NCBI GenBank assembly: GCA_965200805.1
Contig: OZ241384.1
Coordinates: forward strand, 124,001 to 188,000
Direction of reading: 5' to 3'
Source: MPNP01 sp026709725
GTDB taxonomy: Bacteria; Pseudomonadota; Alphaproteobacteria; Rhodobacterales; Rhodobacteraceae
DNA: 64,000 bases
The notes under the pieces were generated by a model. It saw only the letters and a program-made list of their open reading frames with translations, made no database searches and was not told where the DNA came from. Of the stretch, positions 45,620-54,866 are shown piece by piece; the stretch's first letter is position 1, and every line of letters begins with the position of its first letter. The position numbers and the translations under genes are program-made.

Positions 45620-45647
45620 CCAGCCCTGATATGGAATGAAGTGTGGT

Positions 45648-45681
45648 CGCGCGGCACGCCCGCCAATGAGGGGATTGAAGC
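45648..45681 (+). repeat. Orphan CRISPR-repeat-like motif, copy 2
   Basis: It ends AATGAGGGGATTGAAGC. The pair flanks the 266-residue membrane protein gene at a distance of about 1.07 kb. Confidence 0.6.
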
Positions 45682-45887
45682 GCAACCATCACCCCTGCCA
45701 ACCGGGCTGGCTCCAGCGATTGTCACCCCGGCACGGTCTGCATGGCGATCGACGTCAGCCACCCGTCCTGCCCTGTCGGCATCCACTCTCTGATCGCCCG
45801 GGCCGGGACGGCTATTGTTGCGATTGGCGAGATCGGGCTGTCAGTGGGCCAAGGATAGGCTCACCGGGGGTCAGCCCTCGGTTGGGC

Positions 45888-46700
45888 TCACCCTCCCTCC
45901 GGTTGCCCCTGGCCATTGTGCTTCAGGGTGGGGTGGGGCTGGCACTCGATCAGGAAACGCATCATTTCCGTCGCATCCTTGCCCGTGTAGAATCGCACCA
46001 TCTTTTCGTTGAAATCTGTCGCCCGGGCTGCTGGAACTGAAATGGCATCCATACCATTCGACATGAGGATTCCATTCATCATGAAACGTGATGTGCGCTT
46101 GTTTCCGTCGAAGTAGAACTGTTGCAAAGCCCCGAACAGGAAGAAGGCCATCCCGCGCTCGCGGGGAGCGCGAACCTCTGCCTCAAGAGATTGTACAGCT
46201 TCTTCAAACAGCCTCTTGAGATTTTCTGCACCGGGTTCGGTCAGGTGGGAAGGCACAAATTCACCTTCGTAGCCGAGACCAACGCGCGGCGTTATGTCCG
46301 TAAACTCGCCTTCACCCCGGAAATGCCCCCACTCCAAGGTTTCCTCACGGGCGACAAGGGCATGGAGGTGATCAAAGGTTGCCTTGTCGAGACGGAACGA
46401 TCCCGCTTTGACCAGAGAAAACAGCTCCCCTGCGGCAGCGGCAAGGTTAAGAACCTGCCGTTCATCGGTCAGCTTGTGTCCGCCGACTGTCACCCCATCC
46501 AGAAGAGTCTTGACCTCGGGATAGGTGAAGGGATTCCCTTCAAGTGAACTCGCATCAAACACGAATTGCGCCAGCATCTGCCTGTAGCGAAAGGCTGCAC
46601 GGTCAACGGATGCGGGCGCACCAGCCGGGACCGCAGAACGATCCCACTTGAACCCCAATTCTTCGAAAAGTTGCATCCGCCTTCTCTTCGCCCAAAACAA
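45888..46700 (-). CDS. Fic-family protein with Gln in place of the catalytic His
   Basis: A 270-residue Fic-domain protein. The N-terminal segment SSLEGN matches the inhibitory helix motif (S/T)xxxE(G/N) of class II Fic proteins. The core motif reads QFYFDGNKRTSR where active AMP-transferases have HxFx(D/E)GNGRxxR: the general-base His is Gln, while the phosphate-binding GNKR is kept. So nucleotide binding may persist without ordinary AMPylation. ATG 46676 (MQLFEELGF) is an alternative start. It is in an accessory island with an AlbA/Schlafen-like protein. Confidence 0.8.
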   Translation of the reverse strand: MFWAKRRRMQLFEELGFKWDRSAVPAGAPASVDRAAFRYRQMLAQFVFDASSLEGNPFTYPEVKTLLDGVTVGGHKLTDERQVLNLAAAAGELFSLVKAGSFRLDKATFDHLHALVAREETLEWGHFRGEGEFTDITPRVGLGYEGEFVPSHLTEPGAENLKRLFEEAVQSLEAEVRAPRERGMAFFLFGALQQFYFDGNKRTSRFMMNGILMSNGMDAISVPAARATDFNEKMVRFYTGKDATEMMRFLIECQPHPTLKHNGQGQPEGG

Positions 46701-46835
46701 CTACATATCACGAACACACATATATACACCGGTATTGCGAGTGGTTGCACCAGCAGGATTGCGTACCTCCATCTCCGACTGGCCTGCCGGAATCTGTCCG
46801 CGTTAGCGAATGGATATTGGGAAATCGGAAAGACC

Positions 46836-48119
46836 CTATGTCTCGTCGCCGTCCCCTTCATCCGCAGAGACTGATTCTGTTGATTTTCTGCGCATAATGA
46901 CCCGAAGATGGTCATCTGTAGCGATGAATTCGGGCTCGGTTCCGTTGTGCTCCCTCAAGAGGGGGATGATTTTTTTGCGCACCCCCATGCCTCTGGCATC
47001 CACGTAACCGTAGTCGCGCAGCACCTCAACGATGAGGGGGTTTCGGGGAGAACGCTGACCGGCAACCATTTTTTCAACCGTCATTGAATTTTGCAGTGCA
47101 CCGGGACTCAATACCTCCAGACGATCTGTGTATCGCGCAATCTCAATTTCTTCATGGCGTGTCCAGTCACGATGGGCGATTGCGTTGACGATCGCCTCCC
47201 TGAGGACTTCCACCGGATACAGCCAGTGACGCTCTCTCCGCATCGAGGTATCCATCGCGGCAGATTCTTCGGTCACAAATGGCTGCATTGCGTCTGTGAG
47301 ACCTTCAATGAGTCCGCTTTCAGCAATTGATCTGCCGCCACGAGGAGGCGTGCTCCGCAGAGCGACCAGCGGGCCATCAATCAGCCTGTCATCCAGGGCT
47401 TTATAACTCTTGCCGGCCCCTCCAAATGCCATCCACCGGATGCCTGCCTGAAACAGCAATCGACGCGGGGCATGACCAAAAAGAGCCAGCCCTGCGATGG
47501 AGCAAAGCGGTGGTCCGGCTTCGCGTTCAGCCATGAAACCCAGGCCAAGCAGGCGCTCCTCCCACCCCTCTCTGTCCTGGTCAGTCGGAAGGGTCTCATC
47601 TCCTACAATTGTTGACAGATAGTCCTTCAGCCGCTCCAGGCTGAGATGGCTGAGACCGCTTCCGGGCACCGGCAGGAGTTCGGTGTGCAGCATACCGCCC
47701 ACTGAGTACAGCCGGGCCTGCTGCTCCCGTGTCGCAAGCCGGGACGTGCTTCCCACCCGAACATAGATGTCCTCACGGCCCCGGTTGCGGACCACATACG
47801 GCTTGGCCGGACCCTGACTCAGGGTGATGATCGCAACCCGGTGTCGATCATCAATTTTGATCTCCTCGTAAAAAGGAAGAATCATGGGATGGACATACCG
47901 GCCAAACACTGTATCCATAACCCACTCTTCCAGATCGTGTCGCTGGATTCCGGTTATCGTTCCGTCATCATCGACCCCGAGCAGAATGCGGCCGCCCTGA
48001 AAATTGGCGAATGCCACGATTTCTTTCGCCAGATTTTCGGGCCGCAAGCCGTCGTGCTTGAATTCAATGCCGGAGTTTTCCCCGTTTGCGATCAGTTCAA
48101 GGAGTTCAGACCTGATCAC
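46836..48119 (-). CDS. AlbA_2/Schlafen-type putative transcriptional regulator with ATPase-like C-terminus
   Basis: A 427-residue protein. Residues 1 to about 130 form the AlbA_2 domain (EFKHDGLRPENLAKEIVAFA, GGRILLGVDDDGTITG, Schlafen-like). The C-terminal part carries the GHKL-like segment (LREAIVNAIAHRDWTR, then RGMGVRKKII) of COG2865 proteins. Such proteins occur in accessory regions, sometimes with defence systems; their exact function is mostly unknown. The start is GTG 48119, whose first bases overlap the stop of the upstream 155-residue frame, so the two may be coupled. Confidence 0.82.
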   Translation of the reverse strand: MIRSELLELIANGENSGIEFKHDGLRPENLAKEIVAFANFQGGRILLGVDDDGTITGIQRHDLEEWVMDTVFGRYVHPMILPFYEEIKIDDRHRVAIITLSQGPAKPYVVRNRGREDIYVRVGSTSRLATREQQARLYSVGGMLHTELLPVPGSGLSHLSLERLKDYLSTIVGDETLPTDQDREGWEERLLGLGFMAEREAGPPLCSIAGLALFGHAPRRLLFQAGIRWMAFGGAGKSYKALDDRLIDGPLVALRSTPPRGGRSIAESGLIEGLTDAMQPFVTEESAAMDTSMRRERHWLYPVEVLREAIVNAIAHRDWTRHEEIEIARYTDRLEVLSPGALQNSMTVEKMVAGQRSPRNPLIVEVLRDYGYVDARGMGVRKKIIPLLREHNGTEPEFIATDDHLRVIMRRKSTESVSADEGDGDET

Positions 48120-48583
48120 GAGAAGTCGAACCCATCCGTCTCTTTGTGCTGCGTGAAAGCCTCCCCGCCATGTTCCGGGGCACCGGCGACTTGATCACAA
48201 ATTTTGAGAAGCCAATATGATCCCTGCCCACGCGCGCGCAGCACCGGCTGGCCCCGGGCATCAGAAGAACACATCCCGATTGACTCTGCATGACGGAAAG
48301 CACGACTGTTCGCATGATCCGGATTGTCTTTGGAGCGGGCCATGATCGAAGGATCTTTGGTGTCAAGGGAAAGCAGGTGCACACTTCCCCGTGCACTGGC
48401 ATCGAGGAACAGGAAATCCGGATTTCGGCAACGCTCACCGCTGCGCGACACGTTGGGGGCAGTTTCTGCACGATCTTCAAGGCCAGTTGCCGACTGGGCA
48501 TGCCGCTGTTCCGGCATCATCCGGGAGAGCGTCTCTGCAAGGATACCCTGTGACTTTTGCATTTCTTCGATTGACACGCCCAT
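48116..48583 (-). CDS. Hypothetical protein upstream of the AlbA-type gene
   Basis: A 155-residue frame beginning MGVSIEEMQKSQGILAETLS. Its composition is balanced (charged, few Cys or Pro), with a helical N-terminus and a protein-like C-terminus (GQGSYWLLKICDQVAGAPEH). The TGA stop shares bases with the GTG start of the next gene, which argues for translation. No family recognised. Confidence 0.4.
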   Translation of the reverse strand: MGVSIEEMQKSQGILAETLSRMMPEQRHAQSATGLEDRAETAPNVSRSGERCRNPDFLFLDASARGSVHLLSLDTKDPSIMARSKDNPDHANSRAFRHAESIGMCSSDARGQPVLRARGQGSYWLLKICDQVAGAPEHGGEAFTQHKETDGFDFS

Positions 48584-49111
48584 GCCCTCAAATTGCCTTG
48601 CCGGGATGCGTTCTTGCCTTCATGGAAACAATCGGGCGCATGGATGAAACCTTCAGCAGGGTCATTTTACGAGCGCCATGTCTCTCAATGACAGGACTCG
48701 GAGGAATGACAGGACTCAAAGGGTCGGACAGTGCAGCTGTCACTCCGTCGAAATAAACGCCTTCCATGCCAATGCCCTCAATCCGGTTCAAATGGCGTTC
48801 CTGAGGCTTATGCCTCACGATTTTGATCAAGCCGGCAAAGACATGCTTTCTGAGGCGCAAAAGTATATGTGCCGACACCTGCACCATGATCTCTTCCGTG
48901 ATCATTGGCACGACAGCGAAAAGGATTGGCCAGCAAGGCACATTTCCGGAACTGCGTGTATTCGTCACCATCGGCACTCATTTCTCGCCTTACCCTCACG
49001 GCTGGACCGCTGCGAGACGGTCAATGACCGGCAAGTTGCAGCGGTCAATACGCTACTTTACCCTGCTCAGCAAATGTATCCCCGTCATGAGGGGAGCAAA
49101 TCCCGAACAGG
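48584..49111. other. Intergenic stretch, no supported gene
   Basis: Frames on both strands are open for 100-150 codons but none looks like protein. Confidence 0.35.
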
Positions 49112-49305
49112 TGACCTTTATTGACATTCTCCCGACGCGCCCCAATTCCTGGCCTGATTCGAACGAATCGGGCGACCCGCACGAGATGGAACCGGTCATT
49201 CACTGGCCCATTGGACAGCCTCCGGCGGTCGCCATGGTACCGCCATCCAGCCGGCCACATCAAGACGGTCAGACGTGGCGGATTGCCTGGACGGCCGAAA
49301 CACTG
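49112..49305. repeat. Degenerate dispersed repeat, copy 1
   Basis: Bases from CTTTATTGACATTCTCCCGA through CACTGGCCCATTGGACAG to ACGGTCAGAC align by eye with 62549-62740. Identity is high over two blocks and lower between them. Origin unknown, perhaps an old mobile element. Confidence 0.6.
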
Positions 49306-49693
49306 GTGCCACCCGCGCGCGTCCAGCACGCTCATGCGTGTTGTGTTGGCCGCCCCTCACCCATGCAGGCGCGGGTGATGTAACCCGGAGAGACCATGAC
49401 CACCGGGCCGATAACGGACCGGGTTGTGTCACAGGCTGGACTGTCCTGCCTTCCTCCGCCAGAAGAGAGTTCGGCTTTGCGAAGGAGGCAGCGAGGGCAT
49501 CCATCGCCCTGCCCGCACCGAAAGCCGCAGCTGGTGGAAGGAGTCCCGGGGTGATGATGCCAAAGCAATGACGGGCCGGCATGCTGCGCGGATTGACTGG
49601 TCCCGGGGAAGGGCCCGTCGTCCCTGGTCACCGTTGACAGATCGGGCGGACAGTGCCCGCCATCAGGGTCCGGGTGGGCATATCGGGTGTCCC
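49306..49693. other. Intergenic, no supported gene
   Basis: End of the accessory island; nothing recognised. Confidence 0.35.
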
Positions 49694-50863
49694 CTATGCG
49701 CAGTGATTGCAGTCCATCGGGGGCCTTGCATCCTGCCACGAACCTGAATCTCTTGCAGATTTGACAGCCGCTTCAACAGCTGCCACAGATCGCAAACCAT
49801 CAATGGCCGAGGGATAATGGACAGTGGGTGGCAGGTCCTGCATGGCGTTGTGTGCCCTGATGGCGGCGGCAAGGTCAAGATAGATGTTGGCGATGGCCAT
49901 CGGGAATCCTTCCGGTGAACCAATGACGACCCGGCTGAGGCGTGCGGCATCCGACCCGAGATTTTCCTCACCCTTCTCGATGATTTCAGTCCGCCCACCA
50001 AGCATCTGACAAAAAACCTGATTGGGATGCTCCTGCGTCCAGCGAAGACCGCCTGCTTCACCAAAGATCTGAATATCAAGGCCGTGCTGGCGTCCGATGG
50101 CGATCGTCGATGTCCACAGCCGCCCGACAATATCGCCCGTGAGACGAAAATTGACCATGGCATCATCCTCAAGGCTCCGACCGGGAACGCAGGATACAAA
50201 ATCTGCTGCGACACGCTCGACGGGCTGTCCTGTAATGAATGTGGCCAGATGCAGTGCATGAATACCGCAATCGGCCATCTGGCCCGACATGCCTGCGACA
50301 GCCGGATCATAGCGCCAGCGGATGCGTGGATTGTCGGCATCAGCGGCATTGGCATGATGTCCGTGACTGAAATTGACCACAACAACGCGCACGGCACCGA
50401 GATCGCCCCGGGCGACCATCCGCCGCATGTGTCGAACCAGCGGATATGCCGAGTAGCAGTAGTTGACGGCACAGATCCGTTGCCGGGCCGCAGCCAGCCT
50501 GACGATCTCCTCTCCCTCCGCGACGGTCATCGTCATTGGCTTTTCACAAAGAACATGAAAGCCTGCCGCCAGAAAAGCCCTGGTGATCCCATAGTGTGAT
50601 GCATTCGGTGTGGCAACGGTCACAAGATCAAGCCGGTCTGCCTCCCGGGCGTTTTCGGCCGTGAGCATCTCCTGCCAACTCCCGTACGCCCGCCTGTCAT
50701 CCACGCCCAGGGAACGGGCATGGTCCCGACCCTTTTCAGGATCAATATCCGGTGCTGCAGCCATAAGCGCAAACGCTCCATCCGCTCCTGCACCGAGGTG
50801 ATGGGCCGGACCGATCTGGCTGCCGGCGCCGCCGCCAACAATTCCCCAGTTCAACCTGTTCAT
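49694..50863 (-). CDS. Gfo/Idh/MocA-family oxidoreductase, inositol region
   Basis: A 389-residue NAD(P)-dependent dehydrogenase. An N-terminal GIVGGGAGSQIGPAHH nucleotide-binding motif is followed by the family's EKP motif (VLCEKPMT) and the (beta/alpha) C-terminal domain with catalytic-site residues (ADCGIHALHLATF). It oxidises a polyol or sugar, plausibly an inositol isomer. It is the last gene of a leftward unit of three, 12 bases after the IolE-like gene. The first residues MNRLNWGIVGG fit the family start. Confidence 0.88.
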   Translation of the reverse strand: MNRLNWGIVGGGAGSQIGPAHHLGAGADGAFALMAAAPDIDPEKGRDHARSLGVDDRRAYGSWQEMLTAENAREADRLDLVTVATPNASHYGITRAFLAAGFHVLCEKPMTMTVAEGEEIVRLAAARQRICAVNYCYSAYPLVRHMRRMVARGDLGAVRVVVVNFSHGHHANAADADNPRIRWRYDPAVAGMSGQMADCGIHALHLATFITGQPVERVAADFVSCVPGRSLEDDAMVNFRLTGDIVGRLWTSTIAIGRQHGLDIQIFGEAGGLRWTQEHPNQVFCQMLGGRTEIIEKGEENLGSDAARLSRVVIGSPEGFPMAIANIYLDLAAAIRAHNAMQDLPPTVHYPSAIDGLRSVAAVEAAVKSARDSGSWQDARPPMDCNHCA

Positions 50864-50875
50864 TGTTGCAGGGAC

Positions 50876-51769
50876 TCAAAACCCGATTGAGGCCAGATAG
50901 TCCCGGCTTGCACATGCATCGTGCAAGGGGTTGGTATCATCTCTCGTCGGATCGCAATCCTGCTCAACCGTACACCAGCCGGAAAACCCGGCGTTGACGA
51001 GGATGTCCCGCAATCCGGGAAAATCGACATCCCCGTTGCCGAGCGGGCAGAAGATGCCCTGGCCACAGGCTTCATAGAATCCGGTCCCTTGTGCAATCAC
51101 GTCTGTCTTCACCCCGGGATCAATATCCTTGAGGTGGATATAGCTGATCCTCTCAATGTAGCGCTCGACAAAAGCCAGAGGATCAAAGCCGGCGTAGGAA
51201 TGATGCCCCGTGTCAAAACAGATCTTCAGGATGTCTGCATCCACCTCATCAAGCAGACGTTCGAGCTCGGGTTCAAAATCCAGAAATCCGGCCGCATGGG
51301 CATGAATGCCGACAGTCAGACCGTATTCCTCGGACCCCAACCGGGCAACGGTTGCCAACCGCTCGCGGAATGCAGCCCATTCCGACTGGTCCATCTGCTC
51401 GGCCATACCCCATCGCCCGGCGGTTGATGCCCGTCTTGGCGAAATGGAATCAATCAATACGAGGTGTTGTGCACCATGCGCAGCGATGGCCCTGCATGTC
51501 CGTATTGCTCCATCCAGCACATCATCCCATCGGGCGGGATCATGAAAAGCCCGAAAGACAACACCGCCAATCAGTGCAAGCCCCTCTTCGGCAAGGGCAT
51601 CAGCGACCACATCTGGACTTTCCGGCATGTAACCAACGGGTCCGAGCTCAATCCCCGCATAACCGGCTGCCGCGGCTTCACGCAGAACAACCCGCCAGTC
51701 AGGATTGCGCGGATCGCTGGGAAATTCGACACCCCATGAACAGGGCGCGTTGCCGATACGAATCGTCAT
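50876..51769 (-). CDS. IolE/IolI-like sugar isomerase/dehydratase (TIM barrel)
   Basis: A 297-residue xylose-isomerase-like TIM barrel starting MTIRIGNAPCSWGVEF. Metal-site residues are visible in the segments IELGPVGYMPES, LKICFDTGHHSYAG and YIHLKDIDP. Length and setting match 2-keto-myo-inositol dehydratase or isomerase (IolE/IolI); which one is uncertain. The ATG at 51769 overlaps the stop of the upstream dehydrogenase gene (shared ATGA), so they are coupled. The open frame extends 41 codons further but inside that gene. Confidence 0.82.
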   Translation of the reverse strand: MTIRIGNAPCSWGVEFPSDPRNPDWRVVLREAAAAGYAGIELGPVGYMPESPDVVADALAEEGLALIGGVVFRAFHDPARWDDVLDGAIRTCRAIAAHGAQHLVLIDSISPRRASTAGRWGMAEQMDQSEWAAFRERLATVARLGSEEYGLTVGIHAHAAGFLDFEPELERLLDEVDADILKICFDTGHHSYAGFDPLAFVERYIERISYIHLKDIDPGVKTDVIAQGTGFYEACGQGIFCPLGNGDVDFPGLRDILVNAGFSGWCTVEQDCDPTRDDTNPLHDACASRDYLASIGF

Positions 51770-52881
51770 GGCGTGTCCATCGTTCCGCCGACATCCTGCC
51801 AGCGACCACTCCTGTGCGAGTCCCGCGCGGCGGCGATGACCTCGGCAACCGCCAGCCCATCCGCAAATGTCGGCCAGCAGGACTCCCCGCACTCAATCGC
51901 TCGGAGAAAATCCCGGGCCTCGATGATAATCTGATCCTGATATCCCGTGCCGTGTCCCGGACCCTGACAGAAGGCCGCATAATCCGGATGGGCAGGCCCG
52001 GTCAGAATCTTTGTGAAACCGCGCTGGTCCTCGCGTCCACTGGCCCGATAGAGCCAGATGGCATTCTGATCCTCCTGATCGAAACGAATTGCACCTGTTG
52101 ATCCGGTAATCTCGTAAGCATACCCCATCTTGCGACCGTGCGCTGTTCGGCTGAAATAGAGATGACCCATGGCGCCGGAGGCGAATCGGCACATCATCTG
52201 TGCCTGATCATCATTGGTGACCGTTTTTCCACCGCGTTCCGGATAGAGGGTCTCAATATCGGCCTGTACGGTCATGATCGGACCAACCAGCGCCAGAGCA
52301 GCGTTGATCATGTGTGGTGCCAGATCGCCGAGCGTACCATTGGCTTCACCCTGGGCCCGCCAGGACGCCGGTCGCTCCGGATCGGCATAGAAATCCTCTG
52401 TATGCTCACCGCGAAACCAGACAGGATCTCCCACCGCACCGTCGGCAACAAGTGCCCGGGCGAATTGCGTTGCCGGTGTCCGCACGTAATTGAACCCGAC
52501 CATGTTGACACAGCCGCTGGCCGCGGCCGCTGCAGTCATGACACGTGCATCGTTCAGTGAGGCACCAAGCGGTTTTTCGCAGAAGACCGGCTTGCCGAGG
52601 TCCAGACATGCCGTGGCAATGGCACGATGCATGGTCTGGGGCGTTGCAATGATAACGGCTTCCACATTCCTGTCCTCGACCAGGTCCTGCCAGGAGGCGG
52701 CATGCCTCCGGAACCCGTAGGCATGTTTATACCGGGCCGCCGATTCGTCTGTCCGCGCCGCAATCATTTCAAGGCGGGGTCGGAGGGTTGTATTGAACAC
52801 GGCTCCAACGGCAGCGTAGGCCACCGCGTGTGCCTTGCCCATATACCCGCCACCAATAATGCCAATTCCGATCTCCGTCAT
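51766..52881 (-). CDS. Gfo/Idh/MocA-family oxidoreductase, first gene of the leftward iol unit
   Basis: A 371-residue dehydrogenase: GIGIIGGGYMGKAHAVAY is the NAD-binding motif, PVFCEKPLGASLND the EKP motif, and GDLAPHMINAAL the catalytic His segment. It differs clearly from the neighbours at 49694 and 58424, so the region has three distinct members, probably for different inositol stereoisomers. It is divergent from iolD across a 119-base promoter region. Confidence 0.88.
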   Translation of the reverse strand: MTEIGIGIIGGGYMGKAHAVAYAAVGAVFNTTLRPRLEMIAARTDESAARYKHAYGFRRHAASWQDLVEDRNVEAVIIATPQTMHRAIATACLDLGKPVFCEKPLGASLNDARVMTAAAAASGCVNMVGFNYVRTPATQFARALVADGAVGDPVWFRGEHTEDFYADPERPASWRAQGEANGTLGDLAPHMINAALALVGPIMTVQADIETLYPERGGKTVTNDDQAQMMCRFASGAMGHLYFSRTAHGRKMGYAYEITGSTGAIRFDQEDQNAIWLYRASGREDQRGFTKILTGPAHPDYAAFCQGPGHGTGYQDQIIIEARDFLRAIECGESCWPTFADGLAVAEVIAAARDSHRSGRWQDVGGTMDTP

Positions 52882-52943
52882 TCACAATCCGTTCTCAATC
52901 CCGTTGCAACCGAAGAAAAATCGAGTAACTTCTCCGGGGTATT

Positions 52944-52975
52944 TTGACAATGGGTCTGCATGCCACCCTGCATGC
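52944..52975 (+). promoter_or_regulatory. Divergent iol control region: -35-like box and paired GCATGC palindromes
   Basis: TTGACA at 52944-52949 is a good -35 hexamer. GCATGC occurs at 52958-52963 and 52970-52975, 12 bases apart (about one helical turn) and just downstream, where a repressor would block both genes. No -10 box is obvious. Confidence 0.35.
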
Positions 52976-53000
52976 GCACATTGCGGAGGACAATGGACAT

Positions 53001-54866
53001 ATGACCGGTGAAACCATCCGCCTGACGACTGCGCAGGCCATCATCCGCTGGCTGGATGCCCAGCGGATATTCATTGGCGGCACACATCATCGTGTCTGTG
53101 GTGGCGGATTCGGAATTTTCGGCCACGGCAATGTGACCTGCCTTGGCGAGGCACTCCATGAACATCATGCAACGCTGCCGCTTTACCGGGGCCAGAACGA
53201 ACAGGGCATGGGGTTTGCTGCAGCGGCCTATGCAAAATACCACCTCCGTAAGCGCTTTCTTTTCTGTACCGCCTCAGCCGGGCCCGGAACGGCGAATCTT
53301 CTCACTGCATCAGCACTTGCCCATGCCAATCGTCTGCCCCTGCTCATGCTCTGTGGTGACACATTTCTCACCCGGCTTCCTGACCCGGTCCTGCAGCAGA
53401 TCGAGAACTTCAACAACCCGGCAGAGGGACTGAACGATGCCTTCCGGCCGGTGACCCGCTATTGGGACCGAATCACACATCCGGCCCAGATCATTCAATC
53501 CCTTCCCGCCGCCCTTTCCGTCATGCTTGACCCCGCTGAATGCGGTCCCGCCTTTCTGGCCCTGCCCCAGGATGTTCAAGGCTGGACCTATGACTACCCG
53601 GCTGCCTTCTTCGCGACCCGGACCCATCGGGTCCGGCGTCAGACACCCGATGCGGTCGAGATCTCGGATGCGATATCGTGCCTGCAATCAGCCAGACGGC
53701 CCATGCTGATTGCCGGCGGGGGCGTGCAATACTCAGGTGCCGTTGCCGCATTGACAGCATTTGCCGAGGCGACAGGGATTCCGGTTGTTGAGACGATCGC
53801 CGGACGCGCGAATCTGCTGGCCGATCACCCTCTCAATATCGGCCCGATCGGTGTTACCGGGTCAGAGAGCGCCAATGCGATTGCCGCCGAAGCCGATGTC
53901 ATCCTGGCCGTTGGCACCCGCTTGCAGGATTTTACAACCGGATCCTGGACTGCCTTTGCCAGGGAGGCCAGGTTCGTTGCTCTCAATGCGACCCGCCATG
54001 ATGCGGGCAAACATCACGCCCTGCCCGTGGTTGGTGACGCCCGTCTTGGATTGGACGCCCTGGCCAGAGGTCTCGGCGGGTGGCAGGCCCCCGCGGGCTG
54101 GACCGCATCAGCGCAGGACAAACGCCGTCAGTGGGATCAGTATGTCGCCGGGAATATTCGTCCCGGAAACCGTCCGAATTCCTATGCGCAGGCCATTGGT
54201 GTGGTCAACGGTCTGTGCGATCCGGAGGATCGGATTGTGACAGCAGCAGGCGGTCTGCCGGCTGAGATTACCGCCAACTGGCGGACCCTGGGGATCGGGA
54301 CTGTTGATGTTGAGTTCGGGTTTTCCTGCATGGGCTACGAGATTGCCGGGGGTTGGGGCGCGCGCATCGCCCAGAGCGAAAACCAGGCCGACAAGGACAC
54401 CATCGTCTTTGTGGGTGACGGGTCCTATCTTCTGATGAATTCCGACATCTACTCCTCGGTCCTGACTGAAAAGAAACTCATCATTGTCGTCCTTGATAAT
54501 GGGGGGTTTGCCGTCATCAACAAATTGCAGAACAATACCGGCAACGAAAGCTTCAACTGCCTCCTTGCCGACACGCCAACCATCCCCAAACCCTTTGCCG
54601 TCGATTTTGTGGCCCATGCTGCCGCGATGGGGGCCCATGCCGAGCATGCTGACAATGCCACTGATCTCGCAGCCGCTTTCAAGCGTGCCAAGGCTGCTGA
54701 CAGGACGACAGTGATCGTGATGCAGGTCGATGCACATGATGGCTGGACCGAAAAGGGGCACGCCTGGTGGGAGGTCGGCACTCCACATGTCTCGGAGAAC
54801 CCCAGGGTTCGTGCAGGGCACCGGGAGATTGAGCACGGACGCATCCATCAGCGCCGGGGGATCTGA
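53001..54866 (+). CDS. iolD: 3D-(3,5/4)-trihydroxycyclohexane-1,2-dione hydrolase
   Basis: A 621-residue thiamine-diphosphate enzyme. The N-terminal domain has GIFGHGNVTCLGEAL and AAAYAKYHLRKRF with the catalytic Glu region, and the C-terminal ThDP motif is GDGSYLLMNSDIYSSVL. It opens the ring of the diketo-inositol intermediate. It is first in a rightward operon with iolC, iolB, iolJ and iolG. The start MTGETIRLTTAQA at 53001 has GGAGG about 11 bases upstream; the upstream extension in frame is unlikely. Confidence 0.95.
   Translation: MTGETIRLTTAQAIIRWLDAQRIFIGGTHHRVCGGGFGIFGHGNVTCLGEALHEHHATLPLYRGQNEQGMGFAAAAYAKYHLRKRFLFCTASAGPGTANLLTASALAHANRLPLLMLCGDTFLTRLPDPVLQQIENFNNPAEGLNDAFRPVTRYWDRITHPAQIIQSLPAALSVMLDPAECGPAFLALPQDVQGWTYDYPAAFFATRTHRVRRQTPDAVEISDAISCLQSARRPMLIAGGGVQYSGAVAALTAFAEATGIPVVETIAGRANLLADHPLNIGPIGVTGSESANAIAAEADVILAVGTRLQDFTTGSWTAFAREARFVALNATRHDAGKHHALPVVGDARLGLDALARGLGGWQAPAGWTASAQDKRRQWDQYVAGNIRPGNRPNSYAQAIGVVNGLCDPEDRIVTAAGGLPAEITANWRTLGIGTVDVEFGFSCMGYEIAGGWGARIAQSENQADKDTIVFVGDGSYLLMNSDIYSSVLTEKKLIIVVLDNGGFAVINKLQNNTGNESFNCLLADTPTIPKPFAVDFVAHAAAMGAHAEHADNATDLAAAFKRAKAADRTTVIVMQVDAHDGWTEKGHAWWEVGTPHVSENPRVRAGHREIEHGRIHQRRGI

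Noticed and set aside
48588..48977. Leftward 129-codon frame upstream of the AlbA-type gene
   Set aside because: No protein-like domain pattern and competing equally long frames on the other strand.
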